Source: Chromatiales bacterium (GTDB taxonomy: Bacteria; Pseudomonadota; Gammaproteobacteria; Thiohalospirales; Thiohalospiraceae). Taken from it: 5,577 bases of DNA. Positions 1-5,577 of this stretch are shown here, one piece after another (positions within the stretch are counted from its first letter, which is position 1; each line of letters opens with the position of its first letter). Position numbers and translations under genes: made by a program. The stretch spans positions 1 to 5,577 of the forward strand of contig JALSRO010000025.1 of assembly GCA_026984715.1 (NCBI GenBank). Direction: 5' to 3'. The notes under the pieces were generated by a model. That model saw only the letters and a program-made list of their open reading frames with translations. It was not told the DNA's origin and did not search any database.

Positions 1-72
1 GTCCAGCGCACTGGAACGCAGGTCCGGTGCCTGCCTGAAGCCCCTGACCCTATGATATTCAATGACAGGCTG

Positions 73-162
73 TGGCGTGCCGGCCCGCAGGCTGCGTTAC
101 CCCATCTTGCTGTAGAGTGGCTACAACGGCGATGGGCCGCCTTGCTGCGAACCGGCACGCCA
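73..162. repeat. Long imperfect inverted repeat (possible structured RNA or palindromic element)
   Basis: Bases 73-83 (TGGCGTGCCGG) are perfectly complementary to 152-162 (CCGGCACGCCA). Nested inside are further complementary arms in the right order: 86-90 with 145-149, 94-96 with 138-140, 101-106 (CCCATC) with 131-136 (GATGGG), and 111-115 (TGTAG) with 121-125 (CTACA), closing a 5-nt loop. This gives about 30 base pairs in a 90-nt hairpin. A TATGAT box at 51-56 could be a -10 element starting a transcript about 10 nt before the stem, but there is no good -35 box. No run of T follows the right arm, so it does not look like an intrinsic terminator. It matches no RNA family I recognise. It could be a small RNA, a dispersed palindromic repeat, or chance. 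Confidence 0.4.
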
Positions 163-335
163 GGGCTGAATACGATATATATTGTTGCCGGGTTGATATC
201 TGTGTTGCTCCTGCTCCCCCTGTCGATGGGAGTGCCGCTGCACGGTGGCTTGGTGTTACCCATTCGATTTGGTGAAAAGCCTCTTCGAATTGGGGGTGTC
301 GCCGCTTCCGCCGTTACTTCGTGGCAGGGATTCTA
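163..335. other. Intergenic stretch with no identifiable feature
   Basis: Between the hairpin and the ndk promoter I see no credible gene on either strand, no tRNA and no terminator. The left edge (1-72) likewise has no gene tail I can recognise. It holds only two small inverted repeats, at 2-15 (TCCAG/CTGGA) and 18-34 (GCAGG/CCTGC). An open frame runs through the whole of 1-402, but its codons (ATA, CTA, TTA, CGA, AGG) differ from those of the real genes downstream and its product is unfamiliar. Confidence 0.5.
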
Positions 336-365
336 TTGGCGGCAGGGCATTACCCTGCGTATAAT
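336..365 (+). promoter_or_regulatory. Predicted sigma70-type promoter of ndk
   Basis: The -35 hexamer TTGGCG (336-341, 4 of 6 matches to TTGACA) is followed after 18 bp by a perfect TATAAT -10 box (360-365). Transcription would start near 371-373, leaving a leader of about 33 nt before the ndk ATG. It is the only convincing promoter in the window and, given the short or overlapping junctions downstream, probably serves the whole gene cluster. Assignment is by consensus only. Confidence 0.65.
342..358. promoter_or_regulatory. Dyad in the promoter spacer, possible operator
   Basis: GCAGGG (342-347) and CCCTGC (353-358) form a perfect 6+6 bp inverted repeat with a 5-nt centre (CATTA). It lies exactly between the -35 and -10 boxes. 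The half-site recurs in direct orientation upstream: GGCAGGG is at 323-329 and again at 341-347, 18 bp apart. A dimeric regulator bound here would touch both promoter elements. No known regulator is recognised from this sequence, and chance is possible. Confidence 0.35.
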
Positions 366-404
366 CGAGTGTTTAACCGATCAACTAATAGCGACGGAGT
401 AACC

Positions 405-836
405 ATGTCAGTCGAACGTACTATTTCCATCATCAAGCCTGATGCGGTGGCAAAAAATGTCATCGGCGAGATCTATTCCCGTTTCGAGAGGGCGGGTCTG
501 AGGATTGTCGCCGCCAGAATGGTGCACCTGACGAAAGAGCAGGCGGAGGATTTCTATGCCGTTCACAAAGAGCGTCCGTTCTTCACCGACCTGGTCAGCT
601 TCATGACCTCGGGGCCTGTGATGGTTCAGGTTCTCGAAGGGGAGAATGCTATCGCCCGCAACCGGGAGGTGATGGGGGCGACCAATCCTGCTGATGCAGC
701 ACCGGGCACCATCCGCGCAGACTTTGCCGAATCCATCGACGAGAATGCGGTACATGGATCGGATGCACCCGAAACCGCTGCCCGGGAGATCGCTTTCTTC
801 TTCGAGCCGGAAGAGATCTGTCCCCGTACGCGGTAG
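405..836 (+). CDS. ndk: Nucleoside diphosphate kinase
   Basis: Ndk moves the gamma-phosphate of ATP onto other (d)NDPs through a phosphohistidine intermediate, balancing cytoplasmic (d)NTP pools. The product is 143 aa, the usual bacterial length, and is similar to E. coli Ndk end to end. It opens with the family start ([12 protein letters not shown]) and ends with the conserved CPRTR tail. Visible active-site residues include Lys11, Tyr51, Asn114 and the catalytic His117 in the NAVHGSD motif. The ATG at 405 is chosen because it gives the family N-terminus and has GGAG (396-399) 5 nt upstream; an in-frame extension to 321 would run through the promoter. It is the first gene of the cluster, and its TAG stop (834-836) overlaps the ribosome-binding site of rlmN, suggesting translational coupling. 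All key residues are intact. Confidence 0.97.
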   Translation: MSVERTISIIKPDAVAKNVIGEIYSRFERAGLRIVAARMVHLTKEQAEDFYAVHKERPFFTDLVSFMTSGPVMVQVLEGENAIARNREVMGATNPADAAPGTIRADFAESIDENAVHGSDAPETAAREIAFFFEPEEICPRTR

Positions 837-839
837 GAG
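835..839 (+). promoter_or_regulatory. Ribosome-binding site fixing the rlmN GTG start
   Basis: AGGAG lies 6 nt before GTG 846 and overlaps the ndk stop codon TAG. The next in-frame ATG (855) would be 15 nt away, too far, so GTG is preferred. Confidence 0.7.
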
Positions 840-845
840 ATTGTA

Positions 846-1943
846 GTGGCTGGTATGCGGGAGAAGGTGAATCTGCTGGGCATGACCCGGCAGAAGCTTG
901 AGGAGTTTTTCCTCTCCATGGGAGAGAAGCCGTTTCGTGCCAGTCAGGTGGTGAAGTGGATTCACCAGTTCGGAGTGAGTGACTTCGACTCCATGACCAA
1001 TATCAGCATGGCACTGCGTGCCCGGCTTCGGGAGCTGGCGGTTATCGAGGCTCCTACTATTGTGCGCCAGCAGCGCTCTGCTGACGGGACACGGAAATGG
1101 TTGCTGGAACTGGCAGGTGGCGGCCGCGTGGAGATGGTGCTTATTCCGGAAAAGGGGCGGGCCACACTGTGCGTCTCCAGTCAGGTTGGGTGTGCGCTCG
1201 ATTGCAGCTTTTGCTCCACCGCCCGGCAGGGATTCAACCGCAACCTGGATGGTGCCGAGATCATCGGTCAGCTCTGGCTGGCAAACCAGGCGTTGGGGAG
1301 GGACCCTCGCGGCGATCGAATCATCTCCAATGTGGTACTGATGGGGATGGGGGAACCGCTGCTCAACTTTGATCCTGTGGTCGATGCCATGGAGCTGATG
1401 ATGGACGATCTTGCCTATGGACTCTCCAAGAGGCGCGTTACAATCAGTACCGCCGGTGTGGTTCCCGCCCTGAAGCGGCTTAGGGGGCGCAGCGAGGCGA
1501 GTTTGGCAGTGTCGCTGCACGCCCCCGACGATGCTTTGCGCAACCGGCTGATTCCCCTCAACCGCAAATATCCGCTCGCCATGTTGCTGGACGCCTGCCG
1601 CGAGTATGTCGCCGGCGACGGCAAGCGCGTGGTCACCTTCGAGTATGTGATGCTGAAAGGGGTCAACGACAGCGAGGAGCAGGCGGAGGCGCTGGCGCGG
1701 CTGCTGCGTGGCGTGCCTTCCAAGGTGAACCTGATCCCGTTCAACCCGTTTCCCGGAAGCCGCTACCGCAGCTCTTCACCGGAGACCATAGGCCGCTTTT
1801 CGGAAATTCTCCAGGAGCGTGGCATCGTCACCATCGTGCGGCGCACCCGCGGGGGGGATATCGATGCTGCCTGCGGACAGTTGGTGGGGAGAGTTCAGGA
1901 CCGCACCCGGCGAACTTCTGCACAGATCAGGGAGGCCTGTTGA
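846..1943 (+). CDS. rlmN: Dual-specificity 23S rRNA/tRNA adenine-C2 methyltransferase (radical SAM)
   Basis: RlmN uses radical SAM chemistry to make 2-methyladenosine at A2503 of 23S rRNA and at A37 of a subset of tRNAs, in the cytoplasm. The product is 365 aa (E. coli 384) and aligns by eye along its length. The CxxxCxxC cluster ligands are Cys116, Cys120 and Cys123 in GCALDCSFC. Of the two extra catalytic cysteines, Cys109 ([11 protein letters not shown]) matches E. coli Cys118, and Cys343 ([11 protein letters not shown]) matches the methyl-carrying Cys355. The SAM-binding GMGEPLLN is at 167-174, and SLHAPDD is at 223-229. The N-terminal accessory domain includes [15 protein letters not shown] (26-40). 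The GTG start is fixed by its Shine-Dalgarno sequence. The gene follows ndk by 9 nt and its TGA overlaps the pilW ATG by one base. The RlmN/Cfr alternative is settled for RlmN by context and the overall match. Confidence 0.96.
   Translation: MAGMREKVNLLGMTRQKLEEFFLSMGEKPFRASQVVKWIHQFGVSDFDSMTNISMALRARLRELAVIEAPTIVRQQRSADGTRKWLLELAGGGRVEMVLIPEKGRATLCVSSQVGCALDCSFCSTARQGFNRNLDGAEIIGQLWLANQALGRDPRGDRIISNVVLMGMGEPLLNFDPVVDAMELMMDDLAYGLSKRRVTISTAGVVPALKRLRGRSEASLAVSLHAPDDALRNRLIPLNRKYPLAMLLDACREYVAGDGKRVVTFEYVMLKGVNDSEEQAEALARLLRGVPSKVNLIPFNPFPGSRYRSSSPETIGRFSEILQERGIVTIVRRTRGGDIDAACGQLVGRVQDRTRRTSAQIREAC
1929..1935 (+). promoter_or_regulatory. Ribosome-binding site of pilW inside the end of rlmN
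   Basis: AGGGAGG is 7 nt before ATG 1943. The same site would be only 4 nt from an in-frame TTG at 1940, so ATG 1943 is the better start. Placing this site within rlmN, with the TGATG stop/start overlap, indicates coupled translation. Confidence 0.7.
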
Positions 1944-2716
1944 TGCATACCGGATTGGGTATTGGATTGATTGTGCTGCTACTGGTGGGGAGTGTCGGAT
2001 GCAGCAGCACACCGGACGATGGTATCCGCTCCGAGGCGGATGTGCCGATCGATACAGCGGCAGAGGCAAACGCCAATCTGGGGCTAGGCTATCTGCGCCG
2101 GGGCAACTACGCCGAAGCACTGGTGAAGTTGAAGCGGGCGCTGCGGCAGAACCCGAAGCTGGCACGCGCACACCACTACATCGCCGAGCTCTACAACCGT
2201 CTGAACGAGGTGCAACTGGCCGATCAGCACTATCTGGAAGCGTTGAAACTGGACCCGCATGATGCCGCCGCGCAGAACAATTATGGCGCGTTTCTCTGTG
2301 CGCAGCGGCGCTACCGTGAGGCCGAACCACACTTCATGGAAGCGGTACGCAATCCTTTGTACAACGGGCGTGCCGGGAGCTTCGAGAATGCGGGTCTGTG
2401 CGCACTCCATGCGGGGGAGAGAGAGAAGGCGGAGAAGTATTTCCATGCCGCCCTTGAATTGAATCCACGCCTGCCCATATCTCTTTACCGCCTCGCACAG
2501 ATCAACTACCAGAAACAGCGTTACCTGCCGGCGCGAGCATACCTGCAGCGCTACGAAGCGGTGGCGGCACCCGTGGCAGAGACAGCGTGGCTCGGTTTTC
2601 GTATAGAGAAACAGAGTGGTAACGAAGCGGCAGCGGCGGAGTATGCCCGGCAGCTGAACGAATCATGGCCGGAGTATGCTCCATGGCGCCAATACCAGAG
2701 TGACGGAAAGCTCTGA
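1943..2716 (+). CDS. pilW: Type IV pilus biogenesis/stability lipoprotein PilW (PilF), TPR protein
   Basis: PilF/PilW proteins are outer-membrane TPR lipoproteins (pilotins) that help place and multimerise the PilQ secretin for type IV pili. The product is 257 aa, close to the P. aeruginosa protein. A hydrophobic leader ends in GSVGC, with Cys20 as the predicted lipidated residue followed by SerSer, which favours outer-membrane sorting. About six TPR units follow, roughly at residues 38-71, 73-105, 107-140, 143-176, 179-211 and 213-245. Examples are LGLGYLRRGNYAEALVKLK and NNYGAFLCAQRRYREAE, the latter characteristic of PilF. Two oddities are that the leader has no Lys/Arg before its hydrophobic core, and that Ser rather than Leu/Val/Ile sits at lipobox position -3. 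The gene lies between rlmN and hisS as in Pseudomonas-type clusters, but the rodZ and ispG genes expected next are missing. Its presence implies a type IV pilus system elsewhere in the genome. Confidence 0.9.
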   Translation: MHTGLGIGLIVLLLVGSVGCSSTPDDGIRSEADVPIDTAAEANANLGLGYLRRGNYAEALVKLKRALRQNPKLARAHHYIAELYNRLNEVQLADQHYLEALKLDPHDAAAQNNYGAFLCAQRRYREAEPHFMEAVRNPLYNGRAGSFENAGLCALHAGEREKAEKYFHAALELNPRLPISLYRLAQINYQKQRYLPARAYLQRYEAVAAPVAETAWLGFRIEKQSGNEAAAAEYARQLNESWPEYAPWRQYQSDGKL

Positions 2717-2722
2717 GGGGAG

Positions 2723-2730
2723 AGGAGGAG
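2723..2730 (+). promoter_or_regulatory. Ribosome-binding site fixing the hisS TTG start
   Basis: The purine-rich AGGAGGAG ends 7 nt before TTG 2738. Two overlapping AGGAG registers sit at good spacing. Together with the family N-terminus this supports TTG over the internal ATG at 2768. Confidence 0.7.
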
Positions 2731-2737
2731 AGACAGC

Positions 2738-4045
2738 TTGTCTGCAAAAATCCGGGCGATTCGCGGGATGAACGATATTCTCCCCGAACAGACTCCCTAC
2801 TGGCACCATCTCGAGCAGGTTTGGCGTGAAGTTCTTCCCGCATACGGATACCGGGAGATACGGCTGCCCCTCCTGGAGAAGACCGAGCTGTTCAAGCGCT
2901 CCATCGGCGAGGTTACCGATATTGTCGAGAAGGAGATGTACACCTTCACTGATCGCAACGGAGACAGCGTCACGTTGCGTCCCGAGGGGACTGCAGGGTG
3001 TGTGCGCGCCGCTATCGAACATGGCCTGATCCACAACCAGACGCAGCGCCTCTGGTACCAAGGGGCAATGTTCCGCCACGAGCGGCCGCAGAAGGGGCGC
3101 TATCGGCAGTTTCATCAGCTCGGTGTGGAGGCCTTGGGAATGGAGGGGCCGGATATCGATGCAGAGCTGGTACTCATGAGCGCCCGCCTGCTGGAACGTG
3201 TCGGTCTGGCGGAGTACAGTGTGCTGCAGATAAACTCCCTGGGCAGTGCGGCGTCCCGCTCCAGCTATCGGAAGCTGTTGGTGGAGTATTTCTCCGATCA
3301 TCTCGATCAACTCGATGAGGACAGCAAACGCCGTTTGCACACCAATCCGTTGCGTATCCTCGACAGCAAGAATCCGCAGATACAGCCGTTGCTGGAACAG
3401 GCCCCCCGCATGTCTGAGCATCTGGACCCGGAATCGCAACGCCACTTCCAAGGGCTTCTCTCATACCTGGATGATGCAGGCGTGAACTATCAGGTGAACC
3501 CGCGCCTGGTGCGTGGTCTGGACTACTATAGCAGGACAGTATTCGAGTGGGTGACCGACCGGCTGGGAGCGCAGGGCACTTTGTGTGCCGGCGGCCGTTT
3601 CGATTCGCTGGTGAGTCAGCTGGGGGGCAGGCCGACTCCGGCGGCGGGATTTGCCATCGGAATGGAGCGGCTGGTTGCACTGCTGATGGAACGGGATTCA
3701 GAACCGGCCAATGGCGCCCGTCCGCATATCTATATGGTGGTCGCCGGTGTGGAACGGGTGGAGCGGCGTGGAATGCAGATTGCCGAACGGCTGAGAGCCG
3801 GAGTCCCCGGATTGCGACTGCTGCTCAATTGTGGGGGTGGCAGCTTCAAGAGCCAGATGAGGCGTGCCGACCGGAGCGGAGCGGAACTGGCGCTGATCCT
3901 GGGTGAGGATGAGTTGGCGCAGGGGAGTATCATCGTCAAACCGCTGCGCAGTGCGGCTCAACAGCTGGCGGTGGCGCAGGAAGATATCGGCGACTATTTG
4001 GCACGGCATGAGATTTTTAGCGGAGGTGAAAGTGGATCACACTGA
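2738..4045 (+). CDS. hisS: Histidine--tRNA ligase
   Basis: HisRS is a class II synthetase that activates histidine with ATP and charges tRNA-His in the cytoplasm, as a homodimer. The product is 435 aa (E. coli 424). The N-terminus [14 protein letters not shown] is the family signature and begins at a TTG codon; starting at the later ATG would remove it. The catalytic domain shows TLRPEGTAG (79-87), motif 2 ([18 protein letters not shown], 112-129), the histidine-binding [13 protein letters not shown] (259-271) with the catalytic Arg259, and motif 3 ([10 protein letters not shown], 303-312). The anticodon-binding domain fills about 328-425 and ends in a Gly/Ser-rich tail. The gene starts 21 nt after pilW, and its last 14 nt overlap yfgM. 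The rare TTG start may limit translation, although the strong Shine-Dalgarno sequence would offset this. No key motif is missing. Confidence 0.97.
   Translation: MSAKIRAIRGMNDILPEQTPYWHHLEQVWREVLPAYGYREIRLPLLEKTELFKRSIGEVTDIVEKEMYTFTDRNGDSVTLRPEGTAGCVRAAIEHGLIHNQTQRLWYQGAMFRHERPQKGRYRQFHQLGVEALGMEGPDIDAELVLMSARLLERVGLAEYSVLQINSLGSAASRSSYRKLLVEYFSDHLDQLDEDSKRRLHTNPLRILDSKNPQIQPLLEQAPRMSEHLDPESQRHFQGLLSYLDDAGVNYQVNPRLVRGLDYYSRTVFEWVTDRLGAQGTLCAGGRFDSLVSQLGGRPTPAAGFAIGMERLVALLMERDSEPANGARPHIYMVVAGVERVERRGMQIAERLRAGVPGLRLLLNCGGGSFKSQMRRADRSGAELALILGEDELAQGSIIVKPLRSAAQQLAVAQEDIGDYLARHEIFSGGESGSH
4021..4029 (+). promoter_or_regulatory. Very strong ribosome-binding site of yfgM inside hisS
   Basis: CGGAGGTGA is nearly a full complement of the 16S rRNA 3' end. 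GGAGG ends 5 nt before GTG 4032. An in-frame GTG at 4026 overlaps the site itself and cannot be the start. The same bases encode the SerGlyGly tail of HisRS. Confidence 0.7.
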
Positions 4046-4676
4046 AGAAGAGCAGCTCGAGCGGCTCAGGGAGTGGTGGAGCAGGAATGGTAAATTCGTT
4101 ATCGCCGGCGTGGTGGTTGGGCTTGCTGCAGTGATCGGAACGCGGATGTGGACAGAAGCCCGCAACAGCAAGGCAGAGGCGGCGTCGCAGCAGTATGAGC
4201 GGTTATTGGGGGCGCTGGGAAAGAGGGATTCCGGGCAGGCGGAACAACTTGCCGATGGGTTGCTGGAAGCGTATGGCTCGACACCCTATGCAACACTGGC
4301 CAGGCTGGCGCTGGCCAGGCTCAAGGTGGAACAGGGTGACCTGGGTGCGGCCGCGGCGCTATTGCGTCAGGTGGTGGATGGTGACGGCGAGGCAGAGATC
4401 CGCCAGATTGCGCGCCTGCGCCTGGCGCGGGTACTGCTGGCGGATGGAAAAGGAGACGCTGCTCTGGCACTGCTGAAGGATGCCGACTCCAGTGTGACGC
4501 GGGCCGACTCCGAAAGTGTCAAGGGGGACATCTACCTGGCGCTGGGCAAGCGCGCCGAGGCCCGCGCAGCGTACGAACGCGCCAAGGCATTGGGCGGTGG
4601 CAATCCGCGCCTGCTGCAGATGAAGCTGGATGACCTTGCCGTGGCCGATGGGGAAGGTGAGGGAGCCTTGCCCTGA
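4032..4676 (+). CDS. yfgM: YfgM-type ancillary SecYEG/PpiD-associated TPR membrane protein
   Basis: YfgM proteins are single-pass inner-membrane proteins with a periplasmic TPR domain. In E. coli YfgM associates with the SecYEG translocon and the chaperone PpiD and is thought to help secreted proteins fold or transfer. The product is 214 aa (E. coli 206). It has an acidic, charged N-terminus ([15 protein letters not shown]), a transmembrane helix at about 22-37 ([15 protein letters not shown]), then a helical domain with three TPR-like units near 88-117, 126-153 and 161-190. The GTG at 4032 is chosen from its Shine-Dalgarno site and family length. It overlaps hisS by 14 nt and precedes bamB by 24 nt, the conserved hisS–yfgM–bamB order. 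The function is known from E. coli and is inferred here; sequence conservation in this family is low, so context carries part of the assignment. Confidence 0.88.
   Translation: MDHTEEEQLERLREWWSRNGKFVIAGVVVGLAAVIGTRMWTEARNSKAEAASQQYERLLGALGKRDSGQAEQLADGLLEAYGSTPYATLARLALARLKVEQGDLGAAAALLRQVVDGDGEAEIRQIARLRLARVLLADGKGDAALALLKDADSSVTRADSESVKGDIYLALGKRAEARAAYERAKALGGGNPRLLQMKLDDLAVADGEGEGALP
4296..4321 (+). repeat. 11-bp direct repeat within yfgM
   Basis: CTGGCCAGGCT occurs at 4296-4306 and again at 4311-4321, a 15-bp period that keeps the frame and encodes two LeuAlaArgLeu units of a TPR helix. A slip of one unit would add or remove five residues without a frameshift. Confidence 0.6.
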
Positions 4677-4700
4677 AGTAGCATGTGACAGGAGTCAATG

Positions 4701-5577
4701 ATGAGCAGCATCTTCTCTCCGAATCAGGTATTTCTCACACAAGGTGAGATGCCTGCGCCGTTCCTGCGTTTTCTTCTTCTGTTGGCAGGGTGGGCGGTTG
4801 TGCTGCTGTCGGGGTGCAGCTCCACGGCGGTGGAGCCTCCCGCTCCTCTGAAGGAGTTCAAGCCGGAGCTCGCGGTCACTACTGTCTGGAGCGCCCAGGT
4901 AGGGAAGGGGACGGGAAAGAAGGACCTCCGGTTGAAGCCCAGGCTGGCAGGAGAGGTGCTCTATGCCAACGATCATCGGGGGATCGTTGTGGCGCTCGAT
5001 GCCGGTTCCGGAGAGCTGCGCTGGCAGGTGGAACTGGACGAGCTGCTGACCAGCGGCCCCGGATATGGGGATGGCCGCATTGTTCTGGGGAGCGCCGACG
5101 GGCTGGTCATCGCTCTCTCGGCGGAAGATGGCAAACTCCTGTGGCGTGCCCAGCTCTCCAGCGAGATCCTTGCTCCCCCGGCCGTCGGGGATGGTGTGGT
5201 CGTGGCACATACGGGTGATGGCAAGTTGTTCGCCCTCAGTGCCGCTGACGGCAGACAGCTATGGGTCTATGACCGCAATGTCCCGACTCTCACCCTTCAC
5301 GGTACCAGCTCCCCGGTAGTGCTGGCGGATGTGGTTCTGGATGGCTTTGCCAGTGGCAAGATTGCGCTGCTGCAGCTGCGCGATGGCCGGGTGCTGTGGG
5401 AACGGAGTATCGCCATTCCCAGGGGGCGTTCGGAGCTGGAGCGGATGGTGGACATCGACGCGTCACCACTGGTTCGCGGCAGCGTTGTTTACGTAGTCAG
5501 CTACCAGGGGCGGGTCGCTGCACTCGATCTGCAGACAGGGCGGATTCTGTGGAGCCGACCCATGTCCGCGTCGCAGG
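4701..5577 (+). CDS. bamB: Outer membrane protein assembly factor BamB (partial, runs off right edge)
   Basis: BamB is the beta-propeller lipoprotein of the BAM complex; it binds BamA on the periplasmic side of the outer membrane and aids beta-barrel insertion. About 292 codons are present of a usual 380-400. The lipobox LLSGC is followed by SerSer. Five PQQ-like propeller repeats of the form AL-x-DG-x-LW end at Trp codons 5022, 5142, 5262, 5397 and 5550. The BamA-contact loops known from E. coli are recognisable: LTLHG, where E. coli has Arg in place of this His, and the conserved RMVDID with both Asp. The start is uncertain. ATG 4701 has AGGAG (4690-4694) 6 nt upstream, but ATG 4749 gives an ideal signal peptide (MPAPFLRFLLLLAGW, Cys at 23), against 39 residues from 4701. 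It follows yfgM by 24 nt; der is the expected next gene. Confidence 0.93.
   Translation, partial: MSSIFSPNQVFLTQGEMPAPFLRFLLLLAGWAVVLLSGCSSTAVEPPAPLKEFKPELAVTTVWSAQVGKGTGKKDLRLKPRLAGEVLYANDHRGIVVALDAGSGELRWQVELDELLTSGPGYGDGRIVLGSADGLVIALSAEDGKLLWRAQLSSEILAPPAVGDGVVVAHTGDGKLFALSAADGRQLWVYDRNVPTLTLHGTSSPVVLADVVLDGFASGKIALLQLRDGRVLWERSIAIPRGRSELERMVDIDASPLVRGSVVYVVSYQGRVAALDLQTGRILWSRPMSASQ

Noticed and set aside
18..34. GCAGG/CCTGC hairpin as a terminator of an upstream gene
   Set aside because: The stem is only 5 bp and no T-run follows, so an intrinsic terminator is not supported.
18..40. Resemblance of GGTCCGG to part of the SRP RNA loop
   Set aside because: The rest of the conserved SRP RNA motif is absent and the surroundings do not fold like it.
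1..55. Possible C-terminal tail of an upstream gene (frames ending at 38 or 55)
   Set aside because: The short tails are not recognisable and the two frames cannot be told apart.
1..402. Open frame across the whole left end, with ATG 52 and a hydrophobic stretch, stopping 2 nt before the ndk ATG
   Set aside because: It runs through the hairpin and the ndk promoter, has no clear ribosome-binding site, uses codons rare in the neighbouring genes, and gives no recognisable protein. The 2-nt gap to ndk is intriguing but probably chance; conservation in relatives would change this view.
408..1520. Long open frame on the minus strand antisense to ndk and rlmN
   Set aside because: Both sense genes are fully conserved, and GC-rich coding DNA often leaves the opposite strand open. 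The product resembles no family.
1776..2330. Minus-strand open frame across the rlmN/pilW junction
   Set aside because: It is Arg/Pro/Ser-rich, typical of a GC-rich shadow frame, and lies over two well-supported genes.
2663..3451. Minus-strand open frame antisense to hisS
   Set aside because: It is a shadow of hisS with no ribosome-binding site or recognisable product.

Overview
The window holds six genes, all on the plus strand and tightly spaced: ndk, rlmN, pilW/pilF, hisS, a yfgM-type gene and bamB (cut by the right edge). The G+C content is fairly high by eye. Gene content and order match the rlmN–hisS–yfgM–bamB cluster of Gammaproteobacteria. Type IV pilus lipoprotein PilF/PilW between rlmN and hisS is the arrangement of pilus-bearing members such as Pseudomonas and many free-living or sulfur-oxidising lineages, not of Enterobacteriaceae. 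I cannot name a genus from sequence alone.

Region 1-404 has no gene I can support. It contains a long imperfect hairpin (about 73-162) of unknown role. A good sigma70-type promoter (TTGGCG, 18 bp, TATAAT, 336-365) drives ndk. A perfect 6+6 bp dyad fills the spacer between the -35 and -10 boxes, and a further copy of the half-site lies just upstream; this looks like a possible operator.

Region 405-5577 looks like one transcription unit. Junctions are: ndk, 9 nt, rlmN; rlmN/pilW overlapping by 1 nt (TGATG); pilW, 21 nt, hisS; hisS/yfgM overlapping by 14 nt; yfgM, 24 nt, bamB. No terminator or second strong promoter is obvious between them. Three of the six genes use non-ATG starts (GTG, TTG, GTG), each supported by a strong Shine-Dalgarno sequence and by the N-terminus expected for the family.

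The products cover nucleotide balance (Ndk), rRNA/tRNA methylation (RlmN), tRNA-His charging (HisRS), inner-membrane secretion support (YfgM), outer-membrane protein assembly (BamB) and pilus secretin assembly (PilW). Translation and envelope-biogenesis genes are thus mixed in one operon. The main departure from the textbook order is that rodZ and ispG, normally between rlmN/pilF and hisS, are absent, so pilW abuts hisS directly.

I see no mobile element, CRISPR, tRNA, rRNA or novel defence-type system. This is a conserved housekeeping region, and the points worth a second look are the ndk upstream region, the missing rodZ-ispG, and a few residue-level or start-site oddities.
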